12,041 bases of DNA from an uncultured Bacteroidales bacterium. Its GTDB lineage: Bacteria; Bacteroidota; Bacteroidia; Bacteroidales; Paludibacteraceae. The stretch spans positions 1 to 12,041 of the forward strand of contig CALAUY010000004.1 in assembly GCA_937892015.1 (NCBI GenBank), read 5' to 3'. The translations under genes and the position numbers were made by a program. Below the pieces are notes generated by a model. That model was not told the origin of the DNA and searched no databases. It saw only the letters and a list, made by a program, of their open reading frames with translations. Position 1 is the first letter of the stretch. Every line of letters begins with the position of its first letter. Shown here one piece after another: positions 6,744 to 12,041 of this stretch.

Positions 6744-6751
6744 TAACTTTG
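6744..6751 (+). promoter_or_regulatory. -7 box of the promoter for the LOG-trmD gene run
   Basis: TAACTTTG at 6744-6751, followed by CAGTCGATTTT, matches the -7 consensus. A seven-A run sits three bases before it, as at efp. At the expected -33 position (6720-6723) there is ACCA instead of TTTG. Those bases overlap the -33 box of the opposite promoter. Transcription would begin about 20 bases before the ATG at 6776. Confidence 0.65.
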
Positions 6752-6775
6752 CAGTCGATTTTCGTAAAAAAGTGT

Positions 6776-7363
6776 ATGAAAAGAGTAAAAAAGGTGGCAA
6801 TTTACTGCGCATCATCGACAAAAATTAGGCCTGATTTCTTCTCCGCGGCCCGACAACTTGGCATCATTTTTGCTGAGAACGACATAACGATGGTTTTTGG
6901 TGGAGGAAATATGGGATTAATGGGTGAGATGGCAGATGCTATGCTTGCCAACAAGGGTCAGTTTATCGGTGTCATTCCGGATTTCATGGTTGAACAGGAG
7001 TGGCATCATCTGCAGTGCTCTGAACTCATCGTCACGAAGAGTATGTCTGAACGCAAACAGACGATAGAGACCATCAGCGACGCGTTTGTGGCGCTTCCGG
7101 GCGGTATCGGTACGATGGACGAACTCTTCGAGTGTATGGTGGACAAGCAACTCGGGCTGCATACCAAACCCATCGTCATCCTCAATATGGATGGTTATTA
7201 CGACAAACTCGTTGAGTTTCTCCATCAACTGGTAGAGGAACAGATGATGCGACCGGTTTTCGGTACGATGTTCGAGGTAGTCAAACGTCCGGAGGAAGTG
7301 TTGCCGGCCATCATGAACATGCCGGAATGGGACAAGAACGCGCGCAAACACGCAAAAATCTGA
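6776..7363 (+). CDS. LOG-family (TIGR00730) nucleoside-monophosphate phosphoribohydrolase-like protein
   Basis: This is a 195-residue Rossmann-like protein of the LOG family, whose characterised members hydrolyse cytokinin riboside 5'-monophosphates or purine nucleotides to base and ribose phosphate. The two family signatures are clear: FGGGNMGLMGEMADA at 41-55 and ALPGGIGTMDELFE at 106-119, with the ribosyl-binding ERKQ at 92-95. The ATG at 6776 is chosen over an upstream in-frame TTG at 6749 because that TTG lies inside the promoter -7 box. It is the first gene of the six-gene plus-strand run. Its stop overlaps the next start by one base (TGATG), which suggests translational coupling. The physiological substrate in this organism is unknown. 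Confidence 0.92.
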   Translation: MKRVKKVAIYCASSTKIRPDFFSAARQLGIIFAENDITMVFGGGNMGLMGEMADAMLANKGQFIGVIPDFMVEQEWHHLQCSELIVTKSMSERKQTIETISDAFVALPGGIGTMDELFECMVDKQLGLHTKPIVILNMDGYYDKLVEFLHQLVEEQMMRPVFGTMFEVVKRPEEVLPAIMNMPEWDKNARKHAKI

Positions 7364-8028
7364 TGAACGGAGAGACATTCATATCTACGCCATGGAGCGA
7401 ACCCTGGGTGGCCTGGACGATGTTAGGACTGTTGGTCTTAGCAGCCGTATCGCATGCACTGCAACCTCAAGCCATCCCGATGGGTTTCCGCAGTTTGTTC
7501 TCTACGGCCGACCGGAACAGTCTCTTTATCGATTCCGCATTAGACAAGCGCGGACAGGTCATCATGGTGCTTTTCGCTGTCGGTGTCCTCTCGTTGGCGG
7601 TGTACCGAACGATGTGCGGTTTCATGACTCCGCGTCCGTTCGCGTTCATCACGTTCGCGTACATCGTGCTGGCAGCTCTTGTCATCATGTTGCTGCGCAC
7701 TGCTCTTGAGGCACTCGCGGGGTTCACGTTCGTGCCGCGAAGCAGTCTGCACACGCTCTCAGGACACTACTACCACTTGCTCACCACCACCGCAATCCTC
7801 CATTATCCCGTGCTGCTAATCTGCCTTTTCTGGAGCGCACTTACGCCGATAGTGATCCTCGTACTCAACGCAGTAGTCGTCGCGTTCTTCTATCTGACAC
7901 TCCTCATCAAGAGTTGCCTTCTACTTGTACACTCTTTTCGGGGTTTAGTCTATACGCTTATTGCATTTATCACGCTCGAGATTGTGCCCTTTGCAGGGCT
8001 GCTCGGCTTAGCATATATTATTTCGTAA
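7363..8028 (+). CDS. DUF4271 family membrane protein
   Basis: This 221-residue, very hydrophobic protein has about six predicted membrane helices (roughly 16-33, 63-82, 91-113, 137-153, 156-182 and 194-219). Length, helix layout and position directly upstream of hemD match the uncharacterised DUF4271 family of Bacteroidota. The conserved FR(S/P) segment after helix 1 and the HYYH segment near residue 133 (SGHYYHLL) are visible. The start at 7363 shares its A with the stop codon of the preceding gene; 9 bases separate it from hemD. The function is unknown; repeated linkage to hemD in this group hints at a haem or envelope role, but that is inference. Confidence 0.85.
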   Translation: MNGETFISTPWSEPWVAWTMLGLLVLAAVSHALQPQAIPMGFRSLFSTADRNSLFIDSALDKRGQVIMVLFAVGVLSLAVYRTMCGFMTPRPFAFITFAYIVLAALVIMLLRTALEALAGFTFVPRSSLHTLSGHYYHLLTTTAILHYPVLLICLFWSALTPIVILVLNAVVVAFFYLTLLIKSCLLLVHSFRGLVYTLIAFITLEIVPFAGLLGLAYIIS

Positions 8029-8037
8029 ACACCAGAT

Positions 8038-8817
8038 ATGTCTGATATCAAAGTACAAAAAATCCTCGTCTCGCAACCGCGTCCGGCTGCAGAGAGAAAT
8101 CCATACTCTGTAATGGCAGAGCATTACGGTGTGCAGTTCGACTTCAAGCAGTTGATTCGCGTTGTGGGAATCACTACGCGTGAGTTCCGCGACCAACGCA
8201 TCAATCCGCTCGAATACACCGCCATACTATTCAATTCGCGAACGGGCATTGACTATTTCTTCCACATGATGAGCGAGTTGCGTATCCAGATTCCCGAGTC
8301 GATGCACTACTACTGCATCTCAGAAGCTGTGGGCAACTATCTGCAGAAATACATCCAGTTCCGCAAACGGAGAGTCTTTTTCGGCCCGAACAACAAGTTC
8401 GAGGATGTCATCCCTGCAATGACCCGCCGTCCGAACGAGCGTTATCTCTTGGCATGCTCAGATGTGCATAACGACGACGTTATCAATATGTTTGCCGAGT
8501 ACGGCATCGAGATAAAGCCGATGATATGTTATCGCACCGAGACGGTGGAGTACAAGAAGAAAGAGCTCGACAATTACGATATGTACGTGCTTTTCACACC
8601 GACAGGAGTAAGTGCTCTGAAGCAGAACTTGCCTAATTTCGCGAAGAAACAGGGCGACAAGATTATGGCCTGTTTCGGGGCATCCACAGCAAAGGCTATA
8701 GAGGCTGAGGGTTGGAAACTGCATATCGCCGCACCCACGCCCGAGTGTCCGTCCATCACCACTGCCATCGACCATTTCCTTGCGCGCCAAGCGGAAGAAG
8801 CCGAGCAGAATAACTAA
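8038..8817 (+). CDS. hemD: Uroporphyrinogen-III synthase
   Basis: This 259-residue protein has the two-lobed layout of HemD, which closes and inverts ring D of hydroxymethylbilane to give uroporphyrinogen III in haem, sirohaem and cobalamin synthesis. HemD is poorly conserved, but this sequence has the Bacteroidales form throughout. It opens with KILVSQPRP at 8-16, followed by TAILFNSRTGIDYFFHM, YCISEAVGNYLQKYIQ, RKRRVFFG, SDVHNDD and FTPTGVSALKQNLP. It ends with CFGASTAKAIEAEG and PTPECPSITTAIDHFL. It is cytosolic. No other hem gene lies nearby. It sits between DUF4271 and rnpA, with 12 bases to the rnpA TTG. Confidence 0.92.
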   Translation: MSDIKVQKILVSQPRPAAERNPYSVMAEHYGVQFDFKQLIRVVGITTREFRDQRINPLEYTAILFNSRTGIDYFFHMMSELRIQIPESMHYYCISEAVGNYLQKYIQFRKRRVFFGPNNKFEDVIPAMTRRPNERYLLACSDVHNDDVINMFAEYGIEIKPMICYRTETVEYKKKELDNYDMYVLFTPTGVSALKQNLPNFAKKQGDKIMACFGASTAKAIEAEGWKLHIAAPTPECPSITTAIDHFLARQAEEAEQNN

Positions 8818-8829
8818 GATTGAGAGTCC

Positions 8830-9231
8830 TTGAGTTACGCGTTTCCGAAATCTGAGAAACTGTGCGGCCGGGTTCGCATCGCCTCTCTATACCAAGAGGG
8901 TAGTCGTTTCACGTCTTTTCCCTTGCGGGTCACGTATATGCGTCTTGCCGGCGACACGCAACCACCGCGCGTGCTCGTGTGGGCTCCTAAGTCGCTCTTC
9001 AAACATGCGGTTGACCGCAACCGCACGCGGCGACTGATGAGAGAAGCGTACAGACGGCATGCGCAACCGCTACGCGATTACTGTGCTGTAAACAACTGCT
9101 CTTTCTTGCTCACATTCAATTATTTAGATGGTGAGATGCGGTCACAGTATAAGATTGACAAGGCGGTGAACAAAGCACTCCAACGCCTTATCAACGAACA
9201 ACCAACGCCCCAATCCACCCAAACGTCATGA
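8830..9231 (+). CDS. rnpA: Ribonuclease P protein component (TTG start)
   Basis: This 133-residue basic protein binds the RNase P RNA and helps it remove 5' leaders from pre-tRNAs. The core signature KHAVDRNRTRRLMREAYR corresponds to the family RNR motif. The N-terminal part (FPKSEKLCGRVRIASLYQEG, then SFPLRVTYM) matches the family substrate-binding region. The start is a TTG at 8830. An in-frame stop lies just upstream at 8821-8823, and the next ATG (8938) would remove the conserved N-terminal strand. The stop overlaps the yidD start by four bases (ATGA). The linkage rnpA-yidD is common, but here it is downstream of hemD instead of next to rpmH. Confidence 0.94.
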   Translation: MSYAFPKSEKLCGRVRIASLYQEGSRFTSFPLRVTYMRLAGDTQPPRVLVWAPKSLFKHAVDRNRTRRLMREAYRRHAQPLRDYCAVNNCSFLLTFNYLDGEMRSQYKIDKAVNKALQRLINEQPTPQSTQTS

Positions 9232-9455
9232 CCGCCCAAACATTCATCCGACATGTTGCGCTCTTGCCCGTGTATTTTTACCGAGCATGCATCTCGCCGC
9301 TTCTTCCGCCGGCTTGCCGATACACGCCCACGTGCTCGCAGTACATGGTAGAAGCCGTGATGAAGTACGGCGTTTTTAAGGGCGGATGGCTCGGCTTCAA
9401 GCGACTCTTGCGTTGCCATCCATGGGGCGGTTCGGGATATGACCCCGTTCCGTAA
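9228..9455 (+). CDS. yidD: Membrane protein insertion efficiency factor YidD
   Basis: This 75-residue protein has the complete YidD signature: CRYTPTCSQYMVEAVMKYG, then GGWLGFKRLLRCHPWGG and the terminal GYDPVP. YidD associates with the inner membrane and aids YidC-dependent insertion of membrane proteins. The N-terminal amphipathic or hydrophobic stretch (HVALLPVYFYRACISPLLP) is typical. Its ATG lies inside the end of rnpA (4-base overlap), consistent with coupled translation. The three cysteines of the family are retained. Confidence 0.96.
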   Translation: MTAQTFIRHVALLPVYFYRACISPLLPPACRYTPTCSQYMVEAVMKYGVFKGGWLGFKRLLRCHPWGGSGYDPVP

Positions 9456-9483
9456 GACAATGAACAGATACAAACACTCAATC

Positions 9484-10167
9484 ATGCGAATCGATATTAT
9501 CTCTGCCTGTCCCGAACTATTGGACAGCCCGCTCAACCACTCTATCATCCAACGAGCTAAAGATAAGGGGCTTGTGGAGCTCCACGTACATAATCTGCGG
9601 GACTACACGCTCGACAAGCACCGCAAAGTAGATGATTATGCTTTCGGTTTCGGAGCGGGTATGGTGCTACAGATAGAACCTATCGACCGCATTATCAGCA
9701 AGTTGACTTCTGAGCGCCATTACGATGAGATTATTTTCACCGCACCCGACGGCGAGCGGTTCACGCAGAAAGAAGCGAACAAACTGTCGATGAAAGAGAA
9801 CTTAATCATCCTCTGCGGGCATTATAAGGGTGTCGATCAACGTGTTCGCGACCACCTTATCACCAAAGAGTACACCATCGGCGATTTTGTGCTCACGGGC
9901 GGAGAGATGCCGGCTGCAATGATGACCGATGCCATCGTTCGGCTGCTTCCCGGGGCTTTGGGCGATGAGACGAGTGCCCTCTCTGACTCGTTTCAAGACG
10001 GGTTGCTCGAGCCCGGGGTCTATACCCGTCCGGCGGAATATAAGGGCTGGAAAGTGCCGGAAATACTCCTCTCGGGCAACGAGCGCAAGATAGAAGAGTG
10101 GCTCTACGAGGAGTCGCTCCGCCACACACGCGAACGCCGACCCGACTTGCTGGAAGAACACGACTAA
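9484..10167 (+). CDS. trmD: tRNA (guanine-N1)-methyltransferase
   Basis: This 227-residue SPOUT-class enzyme uses S-adenosylmethionine to methylate G37 of tRNAs with G36, preventing +1 frameshifts. Visible motifs are MRIDIISACPELL at the start, DDYAFGFGAGMV at 50-61 (usually DDxPYGGGAGMV) and the knot strands LIILCGHYKGVDQRV at 107-121 and YTIGDFVLTGGE at 130-141. SFQDGLLEPGVYTRP (169-183) and YKGWKVPEILLSGNE (186-200) complete the family pattern. R153 and D168 line up with catalytic R154 and D169 of E. coli. The ATG at 9484 is chosen because the protein then begins with the family MRIDI. An ATG at 9460, four bases after yidD, would add eight residues and is possible. This is the last gene of the run. 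Its natural targets include Arg-CCG tRNAs such as the one in this window. Confidence 0.96.
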   Translation: MRIDIISACPELLDSPLNHSIIQRAKDKGLVELHVHNLRDYTLDKHRKVDDYAFGFGAGMVLQIEPIDRIISKLTSERHYDEIIFTAPDGERFTQKEANKLSMKENLIILCGHYKGVDQRVRDHLITKEYTIGDFVLTGGEMPAAMMTDAIVRLLPGALGDETSALSDSFQDGLLEPGVYTRPAEYKGWKVPEILLSGNERKIEEWLYEESLRHTRERRPDLLEEHD

Positions 10168-10208
10168 CGGGGCACTGCTCATTAGTTATTATTCCTTTGC
10201 GTTGCTTA

Positions 10209-11825
10209 CTACCTCATGTGGGCGAGAAGCCATTCGTCCAGTTGGTTGTCGGACGTGAGGCCGAGATGGTCTTTTATCCTCAATCGTCGTCCCCAAACAG
10301 TGCGTTTGGTGAGGTTGAGTAGTCGGCAGATGTCGCTGATATCGACTCCTAAAACGGTCAGTGCAATCACCTGCAGGTCAGAAGGCGTCAGGGCAGGATG
10401 CTCTTGTTTGAGCCGAACGAGGAAGTTCCCGTAGTTGGCATTGAACTCCTGCTGAAAGGATGCCCATTGTTCGTCGTTCATCACGAGGTTGGTCTTCACA
10501 AACTCTTGCACCCATATCGGCACCTTGTCCTCTTTGTGCCTTTTCATGCTCTCTTGCATGTTTTTGCTTAGTTGGATGCGCTGTGCCAGCAGGCGTCCCA
10601 TACTGGCGCGTCGGATTTCCACTTCGGCGTGCAGGCGCTGTATCTGCATCTCTTTTTCTGTGGCCTCCACCATCCGCATGGCACGTCTGTGCGAGGCAAT
10701 AACGAGCAGTACAATCAGCCCGACGAGGATAACCAAAACAACGATGAAAAGGGCCAGCCACAGGCGCTGTTTTTCCACTTGCAGCTGCAAGTTCTGTTCG
10801 CGCGCACTCGCGTTGTCGAACTGCTCTGAGATGGTGAACGTGCGAGTCATGCCGGTGGCTTCAATCTCGCCACTCTGTTTATTGTACAAACTGAGTAGCG
10901 TCTCGTACGCCCGGGCATGTTGTCCGCGTGCGTGCTGATAATGGCTCAAGAGGTAAGCATACTTGTCGCGACTCCAATTGCGTTCGGTGGTGTCAGCTGC
11001 AAGGATATTGAGGTAATGACCGGCATCGTCGAGCCGTTTCTCGCGAAGATTATACCTAACTAAATCGTACGCATATCGGTTCTGCCCTGCCGAATCGCAA
11101 AGATAACGACTGATAGCAATCAGTTCGGGCGACTGTGGGTCTAACCGACTGAGAGCTGCATACCGTATATCCAATTGGGTGAGGGTGTCGAGTTGTGCCG
11201 AATACGTGAGTGCTCGTTCGAATGCCTCTTTGCGGAGGGTACTATCTTGCGTAGTGCGCCCCAGTTCGCGCCATCCGCAGGCGGCATATAAAGGCAACCC
11301 TGCATGGTCTAAATAGGGCACGGCCTGTTCGTAATAATGCAGTGCCACTTCGTACAACTGTTCCGTCTCACTGATTCGCCCCATCTTATAATATGTCATT
11401 CCTATCAGGATGTCGGGCACTTGCGTGCCTTCAAAAGCGCGCTCTGCCTGTTTGAGCAGGCTCATCGCTACTGCATCTTCACCCTTGAGGTTGTCGTACG
11501 TGCCCTCAATGTAGTACGCTTCGCCGGCAAAGCGCATCATGTGCTTTGAAAGGCAGTACGCTGCAGTTGCATCGAGCGACTCCTCTTCGCTTAACGAATG
11601 TTCCATCTTCAGGCGCGCGTGCGCACGCGTAATATTATAAATGTGTCGGTCACGCTCTGACAGACTGTCCGTACTTATCTGTTCGAGCGACTCCCACGCC
11701 AAGCGAGTGTTGCTCCACAAACTATCTACAGCTGTTGCTAAAAACGCGTTCTCTGCCGCCTCGTGATTATGCGAGCAACTAACACATGCTACTAACAGCA
11801 TCAACAAAAAACCATATCGTTTCAT
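10209..11825 (-). CDS. TPR-like lipoprotein with a transmembrane helix and C-terminal helix-turn-helix; putative membrane-bound regulator
   Basis: This is a 538-residue protein. Residues 1-14 are a signal peptide with a lipobox (LVAC, Cys14). Residues about 25-330 are helical repeats resembling TPRs, for example MGRISETEQLYEVALHYYEQA. One membrane helix (about 355-377) is followed by a coiled-coil-like segment (about 380-430). The C-terminus (about 475-525) has a LuxR-like helix-turn-helix: LTPSDLQVIALTVLGVDIS, then DICRLLNLTKRTVWGRRLRI. This suits Bacteroidota proteins with a periplasmic sensor part and a cytosolic DNA-binding part. The ligand and targets are unknown. It converges on trmD with a 41-base gap and has its own promoter. 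No hydrolase or SusC/D partner is visible; its target may be the divergent gene beyond the right edge. Confidence 0.8.
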   Translation of the reverse strand: MKRYGFLLMLLVACVSCSHNHEAAENAFLATAVDSLWSNTRLAWESLEQISTDSLSERDRHIYNITRAHARLKMEHSLSEEESLDATAAYCLSKHMMRFAGEAYYIEGTYDNLKGEDAVAMSLLKQAERAFEGTQVPDILIGMTYYKMGRISETEQLYEVALHYYEQAVPYLDHAGLPLYAACGWRELGRTTQDSTLRKEAFERALTYSAQLDTLTQLDIRYAALSRLDPQSPELIAISRYLCDSAGQNRYAYDLVRYNLREKRLDDAGHYLNILAADTTERNWSRDKYAYLLSHYQHARGQHARAYETLLSLYNKQSGEIEATGMTRTFTISEQFDNASAREQNLQLQVEKQRLWLALFIVVLVILVGLIVLLVIASHRRAMRMVEATEKEMQIQRLHAEVEIRRASMGRLLAQRIQLSKNMQESMKRHKEDKVPIWVQEFVKTNLVMNDEQWASFQQEFNANYGNFLVRLKQEHPALTPSDLQVIALTVLGVDISDICRLLNLTKRTVWGRRLRIKDHLGLTSDNQLDEWLLAHMR

Positions 11826-11850
11826 CTCGTTTGTTTTTCGATTTCGACTG

Positions 11851-11881
11851 CAAAATTAGTAAAAAAAATGCAAAAAAGCAA
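11851..11881 (-). promoter_or_regulatory. Bacteroidota-type promoter for the TPR/HTH gene
   Basis: On the minus strand TTG at 11881-11879 is followed after 20 bases by TAATTTTG at 11858-11851, then CAGTCGA. Unlike the other promoters here, the spacer carries a run of eight T instead of A before the -7 box. The leader to the ATG at 11825 is about 20 bases. Confidence 0.75.
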
Positions 11882-11900
11882 GCATTTTGCACTTTTTTTT
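11861..11900. repeat. A-run/T-run inverted repeat over the -33 region
   Basis: Eight A then TGCAAAA (11861-11875) mirrors TTTTGCA, one C, then eight T (11885-11900), with a 9-base centre. It covers the spacer and -33 box of the TPR/HTH promoter. It could be an operator or a terminator-like structure from either side. Confidence 0.5.
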
Positions 11901-12007
11901 CATAATAAAATGAGGGCTGAATAAGTATTTTTTTGGCGCATTTTTGTAATCTTCTTATTTACAGCGTTTTACGGAGAGCCCCAAAAATACACTGGATAAG
12001 TCAAAAA

Positions 12008-12039
12008 TTTGCATATGTCAAAAAAAAGCAGTAACTTTG
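12008..12039 (+). promoter_or_regulatory. Rightward promoter at the window edge
   Basis: TTTG at 12008-12011, a 20-base spacer containing eight A, then TAACTTTG at 12032-12039. It should drive a plus-strand gene starting beyond the window. The non-coding stretch between it and the TPR/HTH promoter (about 11901-12007) shows no open frame or clear structured RNA. Confidence 0.75.
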
Positions 12040-12041
12040 CA

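Larger units (their letters stand above)
6683..6762. repeat. Perfect 20-bp inverted repeat spanning divergent promoters
   Basis: Positions 6683-6702 are the exact reverse complement of 6743-6762. Each arm contains a complete -7 box plus the GCAGTCGATTTT start region, facing outward. With one mismatched position, the symmetry continues inward through a T-run (6705-6712) and an A-run (6734-6740). Confidence 0.85.

Noticed and set aside
6749..6775. Upstream TTG start adding nine residues to the LOG-family protein
   Set aside because: The TTG is part of the -7 box, so the transcript would begin downstream of it; the family also begins near the ATG at 6776.
9460..9483. Longer trmD start at ATG 9460
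   Set aside because: The family begins MRIDI, which matches the ATG at 9484. The extra eight residues look non-conserved, although the earlier start is not excluded.
11616..11629. Perfect 14-bp palindrome CGCGTGCGCACGCG
   Set aside because: It lies inside the coding sequence of the TPR/HTH gene and is explained by GC-rich Arg/Ala/His codons. No partner copy suggests a regulatory site.
11901..12007. Possible riboswitch or small RNA in the right-edge spacer
   Set aside because: Only a distant 5-bp GGGCT/AGCCC pairing is visible, and the segment lies upstream of the rightward promoter, so it would not be in that leader.
1..12041. CRISPR array, mobile element, toxin-antitoxin or phage-defence genes
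   Set aside because: No regular spaced repeats, transposase or integrase motifs, or paired small genes were found; the content is core metabolism and information processing.

Overview
The window looks like an ordinary chromosomal segment of a member of the Bacteroidota, most likely the order Bacteroidales. Three things point there. Upstream regions carry the Bacteroidota-type promoter (TTTG or TTG, a 20-nt spacer, then TAnnTTTG). No Shine-Dalgarno sequences are evident. Several proteins are Bacteroidales-like: a DUF4271 membrane protein next to a divergent HemD, the long GNAT-like acyltransferase, and a TPR lipoprotein with a C-terminal helix-turn-helix. I cannot name the genus. No prophage, insertion sequence, CRISPR array or defence system is visible.

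Left block (1-2588, minus strand): marC, rnr (RNase R) and the 5' end of a probable xseA form one leftward operon from a promoter at 2637-2668. RNase R lacks the usual N-terminal HTH and first cold-shock domains and has a short basic tail instead. Next (2589-3351) is efp on the plus strand with its own promoter. It converges on a two-gene iron-uptake operon on the minus strand (5216-3364): feoB, then a 50-residue FeoB-associated Cys-rich membrane protein two bases after the feoB stop. The FeoB permease core is intact, but the cytosolic GTPase part is strongly compacted and lacks recognisable switch I/G2 and a canonical G3.

Middle (5325-6631, minus strand): a tRNA-Arg(CCG) gene with a paired change of the conserved elbow pair (U19-A56 instead of G19-C56), and upstream of it a 376-residue GNAT-like protein. 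The region 6632-6775 is a divergent promoter region built around a perfect 20-bp inverted repeat, with one arm over each -7 box.

Right block (6776-10167, plus strand): a tightly packed run of six genes: LOG-family nucleotide hydrolase, DUF4271 membrane protein, hemD, rnpA (TTG start), yidD and trmD. It joins haem synthesis, RNase P, membrane-protein insertion and tRNA methylation in one probable transcript. It converges on a minus-strand gene (11825-10209) for a probable membrane-tethered transcriptional regulator: lipoprotein signal, periplasmic TPR-like domain, one membrane helix and a cytosolic HTH. The right edge (11826-12041) is non-coding. It holds that gene's promoter and a rightward promoter for a gene beyond the window.

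The most unusual signals are the compacted FeoB GTPase, the covarying tRNA elbow, the N-terminally remodelled RNase R, and a shared promoter architecture in which a 15-base -7/start-region word recurs at four promoters and two promoters match over about 34 bp. All gene calls come from reading the translations; no database search was possible.
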